Below are positions 1-12,900 of a stretch of DNA of 64,000 nucleotides, one piece after another. Origin of the DNA: Cercis canadensis (Eukaryota > Streptophyta > Magnoliopsida > Fabales > Fabaceae). The first letter of the stretch is position 1; the number at the start of each line of letters is the position of its first letter. Location: the NCBI GenBank assembly GCA_003255065.1, contig QAOA01007971.1:444370-508369 (forward strand), given 5' to 3'. The position numbers were made by a program, and so were the translations under genes. The notes beneath the pieces were generated by a model that was not told the DNA's origin, made no database searches, and saw only the letters and a program-made list of their open reading frames with translations.

Positions 1-132
1 TATCAACTCATCCTTGCATTCAGAGTCAATAAAAGTCTTTCACAAGCATCAAGATTCAAAGGTTTCCTTCTTACACACAAGTCCTTTGGGATCTTTTGCT
101 TCTTCTTTCTTTCTGTAGAGAAACATAAAACA

Positions 133-405
133 ATGGGTTTTCGTTTACCTGGTATTCGACGTGCTTCATTCACAGCAAACCAAAGATCCTCAAAAGCTGT
201 TGATGTCTTAAAAGGCTATCTGGCAGTCTATGTTGGAGACAAAATGAAGAGGTTTGTGATTCCCATATCATATTTGAGCCAACCTTCATTTCAAGACTTG
301 TTGAGTCAAGCTGAGGAAGAATTTGGGTTTGATCATCCAATGGGTGGTCTAACAATTCCTTGCAGAGAAGATGTCTTCCTGGAGATTACCTCTGGCTTGC
401 ACTGA
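133..405 (+). CDS. SAUR family auxin-responsive protein
   Basis: An intact single-exon gene of 90 codons. The N-terminus [10 protein letters not shown] and the core with [34 protein letters not shown] and the ending [12 protein letters not shown] are the hallmarks of the small auxin up RNA family, SAUR19-24-like subgroup. By family knowledge these short-lived proteins inhibit PP2C.D phosphatases at the plasma membrane, keep H+-ATPases active and promote cell expansion. The length and lack of introns fit the family. A broken sister copy lies about 1.6 kb downstream on the same strand, so this is the edge of a tandem SAUR cluster that may continue left of the window. The start is the first ATG after a leader containing caatg. 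Confidence 0.95.
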   Translation: MGFRLPGIRRASFTANQRSSKAVDVLKGYLAVYVGDKMKRFVIPISYLSQPSFQDLLSQAEEEFGFDHPMGGLTIPCREDVFLEITSGLH

Positions 406-874
406 AGACTGACATGTAGATGAGTAGTGCACTCGTGAAATCAATTTTGTAAAACAGGAATCATCTAACAATGTATATTCATAATTTTACTGACATGTAC
501 ATCTAATGAGAGATGTTTGAATAGAGATTACTCCAATTTTCTCCACATCATATAGATTGCTTTCTTTCATAAATCTCAGAACGGTGAGTGAGTTGTCATT
601 TATCTTTCAAACAATAACATGAATTGCAGAATCATAACATGAATTGCAGAATCATAGTTTTTCCTTATGTTTAAAACTAGCTGATTGCCACTTCCAGCAC
701 TCGGACAAATTATATACTACAGTTTTAGAACCTTCCTATTCACTTCCTTTCATCCTAACCAATGAACAAATAAAACTGAGATTTCTTGAAAAGCATAATG
801 CAAAATTATGAACAAACTATAGATTGCAATTTTGTTGAATACAATTGATTATCTCAAAGAACTAGATTTCTTTT

Positions 875-1115
875 TTCGTAATTTTCTCAAGGATTGTGGG
901 ATGAGGCCATAGAATGAATTCAAAGCAAGATACTAATATATCAGATTTTTGAGCTTCCCTGAACAAGTTGGCACAACATTAAACTTGTTGTCACTCAAAC
1001 CTAATGCTTGTAATACACAAATCTTTTAAGCTTCAAAATGTTTCTCCCAGAAATTTCTTATCTGACAAATCCAATGATTTCAGATTACAATTGTTTCACT
1101 AGTTCATTTATCATG
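875..1115 (-). pseudogene. LRR receptor-like gene relic
   Basis: Read on the minus strand, two adjacent frames give leucine-rich repeat text. One frame shows NLKSLDLSDKKFLGETF; the other shows LQALGLSDNKF followed by KLKNLIY, a stop, YLALNSFYGLIPQSLRKL. These fit the plant extracellular LRR consensus LxxLxLxxNxxxGxIP about three times over. A frame change at roughly 1000-1020 and several stops show that the piece is dead. No kinase or transmembrane part is visible. It is probably a scrap of an LRR-RLP or LRR-RLK gene lying antisense between the two SAUR copies. Detection is by eye from the repeat spacing; the exact ends are uncertain. Confidence 0.6.
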
Positions 1116-1529
1116 GGTGAGACTGATAATAGGACTGAATATCTAAAATTTGCCATAACAAAAGTCAAGGAAGTATATTTTAAGCTAGATCAAGAAGGAC
1201 AAAAATGTGGAATTCAGAACATACAATCTGACAAGAAATGTGGAATTCACAAAACCATAATGAATTTTCAAACTGTCAATACATTAAATGCTTTGTTTAC
1301 ATGCTATCACTTGCCTTATCAATATAAAGAAAACATATATGATATGTCTTAAGCACAAGATGTCAACTATTACAATGTCAAGATTAAAGATTATGTTTAC
1401 TTAAAAATAAATAAAAAGAAACTAAAGATCAGGTTTTGACCTGGACAAAATGTTTATTTCAAGGGGAACTATGTTGGTAGCAGCTGCAGAAGCTGCGGTA
1501 TGTAACTCATCTCAAATCTTAACTAATAT

Positions 1530-1860
1530 GTTGATTCAGGAAGACCTCAAAGACAATACCATGTGATCTCTCATAAAACCCTTGTTTCTCTGTAGGTCCT
1601 TGCATTCACAAGCTATTCACAAGCATGTCTACAATAAAATATGTCAAACATTAAGACGCTTAGACAAAGAGTAGGTTATGACATCTATATATCTCTCTAC
1701 TTTCACATTCCATGTAGGCTCTTCTACAGATAAAGTGGGGCAGGTATTCCCATATAATTACTTGACCCTTGATAATTTTAAACCCAAGACAATACCATGT
1801 GATCCTTCATGAGCCCATGTTTCTGAATAGATCCCATCAGATAGCCCTTTCACCTACCAT
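1530..1860 (+). repeat. Diverged direct repeat upstream of the second SAUR copy
   Basis: The string agacaataccatgtgatc occurs at about 1550 and again at 1787. Both are followed by a similar stretch containing tttct and a tag or gatcc motif. This looks like an old partial duplication of SAUR promoter sequence, with a CATGTG E-box in each copy. Only the short core is clearly conserved. Confidence 0.45.
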
Positions 1861-2031
1861 TTGGTAGCAATTGGTTTTCCAAAAGTCTTATTTAATAAAT
1901 ACTTATGGTTGCAGCCACAAGCAAGACAGGTCCTTAATTGGCATCGGTGAAACATCAGTATTACTTTCCTCCTCATACAAGCCCTCTTGCAACCACTCTC
2001 TTGTTGTTATCCTAACAGAAGTTTAGAAACC

Positions 2032-2274
2032 ATGGGTTTCCGTTTGCCTGGTCTTCAAAAGCGTGTGGATGTCACAAAGAGCTATCTTGCAGTCTATGTA
2101 GGAGAGAATCAAAAGAAGCAGTTCGTGATTCCCATATGATTCTTGAACCAACCTTTGTTTCAAGAGCTTTTAAGCCAAGCTGAACAAAAATTTGGATATG
2201 ATCGTCCAATGGGTGGTCTAACAATCCCTTGCAGAGAAGATGTTTTCCTGGATATCATTTTTTGCTTGCACTGA
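2032..2274 (+). pseudogene. SAUR family gene with an in-frame stop
   Basis: Translation from the ATG at 2032 gives a SAUR N-terminus (MGFRLPGLQKR, YLAVYVGEN, KKQFVIPI), then a TGA at 2137-2139. The same frame continues to a normal SAUR end ([32 protein letters not shown]) and stops at 2272-2274, 80 codons in all. At the position of the TGA the intact neighbour has the serine codon TCA, so a single C-to-G change explains the break. The reading frame is otherwise open, so inactivation is recent, or the base call is wrong. As written it would yield only 35 residues and lose most of the SAUR domain. Confidence 0.85.
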
Positions 2275-4870
2275 AGACTCAGAAATTTCTACTCTTACAA
2301 TTTTGTAGAACAGACATCAATCCAACATTGTATAGTCTTTATTAACATGTCATCCAAATAGAAAATTCATGAACCCAGATTATTGCAATTTTCTCTCTGC
2401 TATTGGTGTTGTTCCGTTCATAGATATAAGGAACTATGACCGAGTTATCTATTCAACTTCTGTACACTAAAATCCGTTGCAGTCATATCTTCTGTTACAT
2501 ATAAGAAAATGATTTCTTTATAAATTTGACTCAAAAAAATTCAGTGAATTTAGTCAAATTTAGTTCTTGCTTTTGTTTTTATTTTTAAATATTTATGAAC
2601 TAATACAAACGTCAAAACCCATACTTAAATATTTCTAATTATTATTATAAAAAAATATATCAAATTATATTAAATGATATGTGGCTAAGTAATCATTTTT
2701 CGGGCTTGAAAGAGGTAAAGGATTAATAACAGTGAGTACGAAAGGAGGAGTTTAAACCCTTCTTTAAGGGGAGGGAAGTTATGCTTAACTCTAATTCTCA
2801 AGAGAAGAGGGGAGTGAGAAAGAGAGCGGCCTTCATATTTTTTATATTTACACTTCTGCCTATGTGTATTTTAAATTACCAACCAGGTTTGTATTAGTTA
2901 TAACTTTTTTCATCTTCATTACAATTCACATTCTTGGTATTGAGTCAGTCATTTTCACTAAGGGAAGTTCATTTCTATTCATTGAATTCAAGGAACTTTA
3001 TTTAAATTACGCTATACATGAATTGTCATCCACCCTACCAACATCAACCTTCCATTCTTCCCTACCAAAAATATAAAGCAAATTCAGCTCACTTGAAGAA
3101 GCTGCTGCAGTCCACTTATGTTGCAGAAGCTGCTGCAGTCCACTTATCAGCTCAGCTATATTACATGATCTTTTTTTTTAATAGTACAGTATTTTAAGGA
3201 CTTGAGAAAAGAAATAGAAGAAAAAAGAATCAAGGCACTCTTCTTCTTCGGGTGAGGTCTATAATGCTATGCACTTTTCTTCTTCAGGTTTCATCTTGCA
3301 TGGTGGTGAATGCTACTGCTCCATCACCTCCTGTTAACAATTATCTAATCCTCTATGCACTTTCCTAACATGAATTTGAACTGAAACTCTGGTTCTATGT
3401 CAAGATCCTCATTTCTCATCTCAATTTCCACTAACCTGTCAATAACATAAAGACAGTATTATGAATTATTACAGATTTTTCAGTGAAATCCAATTTCATC
3501 AAGCTACACTATTGAGGGTTTAAATCATCTGTACAACATAAATGATTATTTAGCCAATTGCTGCATTAAAATTTTGACAGGCAAGAACAAAATTCTGTTG
3601 TGAAAAACCGTCAGTTATGCTTATTCAATATCTAAGCATGGTTTTTTATCTTGGCTGACCATTCTAAAAAGACACTTCATTGGCGTCGTCAGGAAATCCT
3701 TAAGTCGCATTGAGGTGGTTTTGCTCATTCATGTAATTGTTTGTGGCTTATCTGCCATTTATATGCTGCTCGAATGTCTCTCTTTAATTGAATGAATTTC
3801 ATATGTCCAAAGAAATACAGACTTCAAATTAATGTATGAAAAGAGTTTGAAGAAATCATGCATCTTAAATCTCAATTTCTTCAGTCAACTAGGAAAATTA
3901 AGATAGTTGATCAAAAGCACCATGAAAATACATGAAGATATTGTTTTGAAAAGGTCAATTTTCTCTCTTCCTAAGTAGATAAAAGAGCAAAGAGAACAAA
4001 ATACATATGGCAGTAACTGGACCTACCTGATCTGCTTTTAAGGGAAAGCTTCTCTTTCAGAGTGCGACTCCTTTCAGAGATTAAGATGGTTGTTGACGTA
4101 AGTACTCTTCATGGATAATAATCAACTCTTCTGCTACCTGCTTGCATCACACGAAATCATGAGCATTATTGTTCACAAAAATCGTGAAATACAATGCTCT
4201 TAGACTTGGTGTATTCAAGAGTAAGTCACCCACCCATACAGAGGTTGCTAGTCAATAGACATTCACCCAATGGGAGAAATGAGAGTATTAGGAGATGGAA
4301 TGGAAAGCATTTACTTTAATGTCAAAAATTGGTTTTACAAGTTTTATGTAAATGAGGGAAGGCCAACTCTTGAGGAGCTCTGCAGAATTAGCTATACTTT
4401 GGCATAATTGGTTAGAAAGGATTAATATGATAGTCAACCACAACAAGCTATCACCTTAGCTTATGGATGAATGAATTCAATTAGCTTTTCTCTACTCAAG
4501 GTTTATTTAGAAGTTTTCTTCCACATATATTATTATAATAATCTAGACAGCTTTACTGCTATTAACCTTCTATCTTTCTTTAAAAAAAAATTCCACCTTC
4601 ACTTTTCTCTTTTCTGTTTCACAGGGGCACCAAAGAAGTGAAAAGAAAAAAGTGAATCAAGATTATTAACATATCACTATATTAACTTAAAATAAAGCCC
4701 TTCCTCGGCGAGTAAAGCTATTTATAGCTATTGTACTCGCTCTCTCCCTTCTGCTGCTTTTTTTGTTTCTCTTCTCTCTCTTCACAGGTCTTTTCTCCCT
4801 TCTGCTTTAGCTGCCTGTGCGGGTAGCAAAAAGTTAACTAGTAATCTTGACAAATTGGAGCAAACTGGCC
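2275..4870. other. Intergenic, no gene assigned
   Basis: AT-rich spacer with no convincing gene. A 22-bp unit (gaagctgctgcagtccactt plus two bases) is tandemly repeated at 3098-3119 and 3126-3147. On the minus strand, about 3348-3437 reads as an open, coding-like stretch beginning LVEIEMRNEDLD, and about 4022-4090 reads SERSRTLKEKLSLKSRS before a GT. I could not place either in a family or join them in phase. Confidence 0.5.
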
Positions 4871-4873
4871 CCT

Positions 4874-5391
4874 TTAGACAGAAATATTCTCATAATATGC
4901 CACAGCCTACGGGTCACGGCTAAATTCAATCCTATGTGGGAAAATTTGATAAACTTACCAACACATGTGAAAATGTAAGTTTTTATGTTAAATAGTAAAT
5001 ATGCTATATAAGAATCAAAAGGGTATACCTCTTCGATACTGCCATCTTCTATCTCGGTGTTGAAAGTTAGCAGCAAGGATTCGTAGAGCAGATTCTCTAA
5101 ATCTTCAACTGGAACCAATGCTGTATTTTAGATGAAGCACATGAGACAAATGAAAAATCTGTGAATAATAGGAAATTAAGAAGAAGAAAAAATGAATAGA
5201 CCTTGGGATTTGGAGAACCAGGAGAAGATATCAGCAGCGAGGTGGTGGGATTTCTGGAGAGAATCGGAGCCACCCCAGTGGTTCTGAACAGCCAATTGAA
5301 GGGCGTTCCATCGAGAGAGAAGCAAGACGATAGCATCCAGAAGATTGGAGACTGGTTCTGTGGTGTCACGGTTGCCATGGATGGATTCCAT
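4874..5391 (-). pseudogene. TSR2: TSR2-like pre-rRNA processing gene, 3' end degenerate
   Basis: Exon 1 (5391-5202, from MESIHGNRDT) and exon 2 (5120-5029) join in phase over GT-AG sites to give 94 codons. The signature is RWNALQLAVQNHWGG at residues 27-41 with the following DSLQK; exon 2 gives VEDLENLLYESLL and EDGSIEEV, as in plant TSR2. TSR2 escorts the ribosomal protein eS26 into pre-40S subunits (family knowledge, from yeast). The expected third exon (family text like AEKLMIMHEECLEG) is only faintly visible at about 4840-4912, split between two frames with a TAA at 4876-4874. The C-terminus therefore seems decayed or truncated. A longer in-frame start at 5445 is possible but adds a non-family leader. 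Either a pseudogene or a shortened gene. Confidence 0.7.
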
Positions 5392-5728
5392 TGAAGAAAT
5401 TTTGGTCTCCAACAGAATCCCCTCTCTGTGAGGAGAGAGATTCAAAGCACACAGAGAAAGTGAGAGAATGGAGAAAGTATATATGTGTTGGCATGGCCAT
5501 GGAGGAGGGGCTGGGAGGGAAGGAAGCGCGAAAAGTTGGGAGCGACCAGAGAATTTTGCTGTTGCCTTGAGGGAAAACTTGTCCCCACTCCCAGTGAGGG
5601 GGGTTGTTAATGCATGCCTTAATAACTAACAACTAATCTGAACTATCAAGTTAAAAACACGTCTGTTAAATTAAAAAAGGAGTTTATCCCCCAACTTGAA
5701 AAAAAAAAAAGAAGATTTTTACCTCAAT

Positions 5729-5764
<36 letters not shown>

Positions 5765-5929
5765 ATATTAAAAGATATTTTAATTATTTTTACCTCTATC
5801 ATAAGTATTTTTTTGGAAGTTGTTTTATTTAGTACTCAAATGTTTTTATTTTTCAAGTTCCCAAACTTCATAATTATTTTCTTGGTAAAAAATTTTCTTG
5901 GTTGAATGTACTGGTTTTTATTATTATTA
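5392..5929. other. TSR2 upstream region and AT-rich spacer
   Basis: The first 200 bases are GC-richer and serve as leader and promoter of the minus-strand TSR2-like gene. A TA dinucleotide run lies at about 5737-5761. Nothing else is recognisable. Confidence 0.5.
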
Positions 5930-6337
5930 TTATTATTTTTATCTAGAGATAAATAGACACTTTGTGTTTATGGGGTGAGGACCAGACTCAAACTCGAGAC
6001 ATGAGAAGCTAACCTCTCATTATGTGTACAAGGTACTTTGTTCATCAAAATGATTACCCACTTAGTTTGGGTTAATGAAAATGATTATTTACACAATGTC
6101 AAGAGATATTTTAATTGTTTTATACAAGGTATTATTATTATTATTTATCTAGAGATAAATAGACATTTTGTGTTTATGGGGTGAGGACCAGACTCAAACT
6201 CGAGACATAAGAGGCCAACCTCTCATTATGTGTACAAGGTACTTTGTTCATCAAAATGATTACCCACTTAGTTTGGGTTAATGAAAATGATTATTTACAC
6301 AATGTCAAGAGATATTTTAATTGTTTTATACAAGGTA
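5930..6337. repeat. 206-bp tandem duplication
   Basis: Two adjacent copies, 5930-6131 and 6132-6337, share the same sequence with a handful of substitutions (for example acatgagaagctaacctc versus acataagaggccaacctc). Each begins in an ATT run and ends ttttatacaaggta. No N separates them, so unlike the duplications at 21.5, 25.6, 37.6, 42.2 and 62.4 kb this one is probably real. Confidence 0.85.
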
Positions 6338-6967
6338 ATATGCACTTACTTAAAAATATTGTCTTTGAAATTTTTTGATATTGTGTTTCAAGTATTAGAA
6401 TTTCAAAATAATTTTTTCAAAAGAGTGTAACTTTTGAAATTATTAAATTATTATATAATAAAATTTATGATTTATTTTTAATATATAATTATTGCGTTTA
6501 AATATACATAAAATAATTAATAACTAAAAAAATAATTTAATAATTTTACTAGTGTAATAAACACAATTTATCTATCTTTTTCTCTAGTAATAAAAATCGA
6601 GAATAATTAACTCTAAATTAAGTTACATAAAATAGTTCATTGTGTTTTATTCATTAAGTCACAAGCAGCATGCTTGAGCTCAAAGATGACTTAACGAAAC
6701 CCCTTGAAGTGAAACAAGTGGCAGCGTGATTGAGACCAAGCAGCGCTCCATTCGCTTATATTTTGCTTACGTGGAACAATTGTAACCGTTGGTGAACTGT
6801 GCCATCCATGCATCAGTTTTTGGACTAGTAACTGCCCATAAACGAATGCAATTTCATTTCACCTATGTAAGTAAGACCAAAAACCCTAATTTTTTCTCCG
6901 AATTTATATTTCCACCCTAGCCCTTCTCGATGCTATGAAGAGCGGTTAATTTCCCATAAGGTTGAGA

Positions 6968-9900
6968 ATGTCGCTCCACGGCGGCTCCAGCGACGCACCG
7001 CCGGCAGTCGGAAACGCCATTTCTTCCGGTGGGAACGGCGTCGCCGCAGGTGATCCTAGCCGGCCGGTGGCTATGGTGTCTAGCCAGAGGCTGCGGTTGA
7101 CTCCTAACAGGGAGCACAAGCCGGATACTTACGACGATTTGCAATTGGACTTCAGCGCGTCGATTTTCAGTTCGCTGGAGAGGCACATGCCTCCGAGCAT
7201 GTTGGGCGTGGCTCGTGACGACAAGGTTAAATTCATGCAGGAGATTTTATTCAAGTATCTGCCGGAGGGAGAGCGGAACAGAGTATGCAGACTATGATTT
7301 TCTTTCTTGTTTTCTCCCCTCCTTATTAGTTGATGATAGATTTTGATTTCCCAAGCTTTCATCTTTATTCGTTTACTCAGAGAATGGGAGGAAAATGGCT
7401 AATATGGCTAGATGACGGAAAATATTGCTTTTTCCCCCTTTTAGTAATTGGCTGATTGCATACCTTGTGTCCCAAGGTAGCTAAATTGCATAAATGGAGG
7501 AGTGTTGTAAATTTGTGTAACAGTTGGGGGTTGCCGGTCCGAGGGTTACGTAAAGTAGAACTGTAGAAGTCCATACTAACGGGCATACTGTAAAGTGACA
7601 TATATACCCCTATGATGCAGAATTGCTATTATATCGCGCTAGAGTTTTGGTCTGGTTTGTAATTGTAAACTTTGTAACTTGATTTGATTTTCTAGTTCAT
7701 ATCTTGTATTGTGCCTAGAAAATTGTTGGTGCTCCGTGCTTGCAAGATCTAATCATAGTTCTTAATAATTTCAGGGAAAAAGTTCCAGGGATTAAATATT
7801 TGTGTCATTGTTCAAAGCATTCTGAAATGAAAATGTTNCCCCCCCCCCCCCCTATTTAATCTGGTGGCACTTGATCGTCTCTGTTTCATGTTAGGACTGG
7901 ATGTGGAGGATAATAAGTTTCAATAATCTTCCAGCGCTTAAATTTTCTAATGTTGGGGATGATAAGTCACAATTGACAGCATTAGAAAAGAGAGTTATGA
8001 GGTTGGGATGGGAGAGAAAGAGCAGTTCATGTCAAGAATGAGAAGTTTGAGTAAAATTATTCTTGTATGCTGTGCTATAGTAATTTTCCATTAAGTTTTA
8101 TGATTTAAACTGGAAGGTGGAAATGGCTCTGAGAAATTTGCAATATATGTAAATAAGGTGTGAAATTGAAAAACTTGCTTTACGATTATTGCCTTACGTC
8201 ATACTTCTAAATTTTAGTATTTTCTTTTACATACTTTTATGATGGCTCCGATATTATTTGACAGGTGCAAAGACATAGGGAATACAAACAGAAGATAATA
8301 TCAAATTATCAGGTATTATTATCCAAATGTTGAATTACCTGCCTTTTTTTTTTTGGGCTGTTTTGCCTAGCTAAATTGATGTGGAATCTGAAAGAAGAAT
8401 TTCAGATAGAGACAGTGAGGGGCGGAAAGGGAGAATACCAAATAATTAAAATTATAAATCAAATAAGAATAATAAACCTTCCTGATGATTAAATTGATGA
8501 ATATTTATCACAGCTACATGGTTTAAGAGTCTTTTTTTTTTCCTTTGAATTTTTCTTAATCCTTTGTGGTGAAAAGAAAGTCTGATAAATTCTTATGACA
8601 GGAACTGTTCTTATCTCCAGTAGGGCATCTTCATTTTGGATGTCCAAGTTATCTTATTATTTCTTTGCAGTACCTTGAAGATTTTTTTTTTATTTTTTAT
8701 GTTGTATTAAATCAAATATTTCATTTTAGGTCATATATATAATTTGTTTACAAACCCCAAATCGTGATCGAGATAGGTATCTTTATTTTTAGAAAAATTG
8801 AGGCACCTATACATGATATAGAAGGATCAAGATGCTATTTTTCAAATTGTGAAATATTTTGGTTGCCAGTAGGTGCGGAGTGTGGATAGTTGGTAGGCAT
8901 TTCTGTTGTACAAGAGAAGTACAGTAATGCAAGTGAATTTTTGGGTCACATGTAAGTTTATTTATATAAAATTGGTTATTTTTTATGTGAAGGCGCATTT
9001 AGAATATTTTGGTTGGCTCTGGGTTCTAAATTTTAAAAAATTATTGGCATTCCTATTGTACAAGAGAGTTACCATGATGCTGAGTGAATTTTCAGGCTAT
9101 TTGTAAAGGTGTAAACGGTCCCTTAAATGAATATTTGTGCATATTTCATTGGCTATTTTTATATGAAGGTGGGTTTAGAATATTTTGGTTGGCATGAGGT
9201 GCTGACCGTGGATTATTGGTATTTGTCACTGGTTGCAGAAGTTGCAATTATTTATCACTCATTGCAAACTTTGATGATTTTCTTTTCTGACACCTTCTGT
9301 GAGGAATTAATTCAAATTATGCAATTTTAATCTGGGGCACTTTAGTCTTATTTGGCTCGAAAGAAAAAAGTCTTCTGAAACTTATTATTTGTGTATAGAT
9401 TTTAGACATGCTGAAGCATAAGAACGATCTCCTGGGAATTACCTCTGGACTCTTCCTTTTTGTAGTCTTTCTGAACATGACTTAATTGGGTCTTTATAAC
9501 ATTTCTACAGCCTTTACATCGAGAGTTGTACAGTATGAATCCTACATCTTTCTTTGTCCCAGCATTTGTGAAAGCTATCAATGACAATACAGAACAAAGC
9601 TTTAGAAGTATAATGTCCGAGCCCTCTCCAGGCATTTTTACGTTTGAAATGCTTCAGCCACACTTCTCTGAGTTATTGATATCTGAGGTACTATAGCATT
9701 TTAACCATCATTTGATGTGGTATGAAAGCAGTATCTCATTCTTTCTTTTAATTTGAATGAGTTTTTGCATGCATGGATGCATATATATTACTGATATATG
9801 GGATATGTTTAATTCTTTTTGTCATCCTAGGTTGAAAATTTCGAAAAGTGGGTGAATGAAACAAAATTTCGAATCATGCGACCCAATACAATGAATAAAT

Positions 9901-12900
9901 ATGGTGCTGTACTTGATGATTTTGGTCTTGAAACAATGCTTGAGAAGCTTATGGAAAATTTCATTCGTCCTATATCTAAAGGTGAAAGAAGTCTGCATGA
10001 TTCACATATGCTCATGGTGATTTAACCTATAAGAGATTAACCATCCTCTTGTTATCATTCGCTTAAAACATGTGTAGTTGATTAGTTCTTTCTTATCCAG
10101 TGTTCTATACAGAAGTTGGTGGGGTAACCCTGGATTCTCATCATGGGTTTGTTGTCGAATATGGTAAAGATAGAGATGTTGACTTGGGTAAGATTTCTGC
10201 TTGATGCTCTTTTTACATTAATACTTCTGCAGAAAGTTATTGTTGCCAAGTATTGTGGTTAATAGATGATATGTATTTGAGATGAATGATAGCATGGCTT
10301 TATTATGGGGTGTATTAATAACATCAGCTTTTTATTCTCTTTTTCATAGTTGACTTTCAACATTTAATTTGACTTTTACTGGGACTCTGGTTGGGTGATG
10401 GTGAAACATAGAGTTCTGTTTCATCCAAAAAAGAATTCTGTTATATTCTGACATGTTTAAATATTTAGGTTTATATTTCTTTTATGGCAGTCTTATAACA
10501 TTGAGATCTTGTTTTTGGGATAATCCATCAAATTTGGGACTTATGGTAGATACACTTTTTGATTTTTCATGTTGCTTCTAATATGAAAGATAGTTTAGTA
10601 ACCCAAATTGGGGACTAAGTTGTTGGATCTACTTTTGGATTATGGCCTATGGGTTAGTTTTGTGGTTGCATGAAAATGTTTGTCATTGTTGTTCCACTTC
10701 CTCTGAGCAAATGTGGATTGCTAGTTTGTCCTTGGGCTTGCTATCTTGGTGTTATAAATTATTGTCTTTATCTCCTTGGTCTTTTTATAATTTATGTATT
10801 GCTTCTCCTGCATATCCTACAAGTCTCTTATAAAGGCTTGGACTTTGTTAAAAAATTAATAATGCTACTGGTGGCTTGTTCATGAAGCATGCTTCAGTTG
10901 GCACCTGAGCTGTACTGTTTTTATTTGTTTGGGGTCTGCATGTATTGAGCTTCAGTTACTAATACGAGAAACACAGCATGGCTTCTTGCTTGAGCTACCA
11001 AGTAGTGTGACTATGATGGACAAAAAAGTCATCTGCATGTAGGTGTGAGTTTACAGAAACTCTGAACTATGCACACGTCAATATGGAGGTGAATTCATCC
11101 TCGATGTGCTTTTGTTTGCTTGATCAAGTCTGACAAATCTTCTAATTGAATAGATAATCTGATGATTCTGAACTGTCACTTTTTTCCTTTTAGTACCTAG
11201 TCCTACATAATTTTTATTGTTGAGTATGCCTATTTGTTTAAATACGTTTTGACAATCTAAATCTTGTTTCAAATCTCCATATTAGTTGCAATCTTGCAGA
11301 ATGCTTAAATACTTAATCTTTAAGACCTTATGTTTATGTAGACTGGTTCTAACATGTTTCCTTTACAGAAGCTGTTTGGATTTATGGTCAGGAAATTTGT
11401 TTTTCACATTGTCACATTCTGAATAATGCAGTTGAATAAATAGGTTTAGCTGTCACATAGTCGTTTATATTAGTTTATGCTCTGCATTTGTGCCAGTTTT
11501 TGTTGTTTGGTAGGATCCTGTTTGATATTTATTTTCATTTTTGTATTGTTGCTAGTTATTCTTAAGCTTCATATATATATATATATATATATATAAATAT
11601 ATATATTAACTTATCCTATAAGGGTAGAAATTTTATTAGAAGGAAATAAGGATTATAAAGAAACAAGAGGATAATGCATCCTCCTTGTGTAATGTAAGAA
11701 ATAAGAAGACAAAAAAGATGAGGTCATGAATACTAAAGAGCTTTAGCAGTCCCTCTGTATATCTACCAAAGAATCTCCCTGGAGAAGTCCATATTCTGAA
11801 CAACAAACAGAGGCCAAAAAACAATTATATCCTATAGCAAGTCTAAAGACTAAAGACACCGAAGGACAGCATACTTTGTACGCTCCCATAAAGCTCTACT
11901 CTCTTTATTCCTGCCAGTACACTCACATAAAGCTCTACTCTCTTTATTCCTGCCAAAGCCACTAAAACTAGTCTAGAGAAATTGCTCCAAGTTGAGGACA
12001 AACCCAAGAATCACCAACACTCCGATAAGTCTATTCCAAATCTAGCTGGTGGCTGGACATGGTAAGTTCATATACTATTTTATTGTGAGCACATTCCAAT
12101 ATGTCTTAGAATGTAGTTACACTGCTACTTTTTCAGTTGCCTGCTCAATGTTACAGGCATTTTGCTTTTATCATCATTATATTCCTCATTTCTACTAAGG
12201 CTATTTTACCTATAAAGAAAAGTAAGTTTATTGTTATCATTTCTTAGTATGTGCACAATGACACTCCTGTTGGTTGATAACTATTTGTACGACCTTCTTT
12301 TATTTATGGTTGAAATTTCAAACTAGCTTGAATAGGGAAGATACATGCTTTATTCTTGGTAAAAAGATCTTTTAATGAGGTGGGATTCTGGTACCTTCCT
12401 ATTCATCTGGGTGCCTGACTTAAAAACTTATAGTTTCATTTTACTATGTCATAAGCAATGAAGTCTAAATAGAGACAATCTTACATTTGTAGGTTTCCAT
12501 GTGGATGACTCAGAAGTTACCTTGAATGTTTGCTTGGGTAAGCAGTTTTCTGGAGGGGAATTGTTTTTTCGGGGCACGCGATGTGATAAACATGTAAACA
12601 CAGGAAGTCATTCAGAGGTATGTTTGTCATGGAGATGGAATAAGTAAAAACACATTGGTAGTGGGAGGTATAATGCTTAATATTTGATTTGTCACTTGTA
12701 TCTCACAAATTGATTCATGACATCTATAATATGTTGCGGCCTTAAATGTCAGTACTGATTTTTCTCGCTTTCTGAGCAGTCATTTAATTTACTTTAAGTA
12801 AGATATGAGTGTAGAATGAACCAGGGAACTATATCAATTGCTGGTGGTATACTAATACCTATGATCCTGAGTCTTTGCTATAAGAGTTTCAATAATTTAT

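Noticed and set aside
1038..1352. Open frame of 104 codons between the SAUR copies
   Set aside because: It lies partly antisense to the LRR relic, has no family features and no promoter; composition looks random.
5960..6240. tRNA-like words (aaactcgagac) in the 206-bp repeats
   Set aside because: No cloverleaf could be drawn and the words are repeated with the whole unit.
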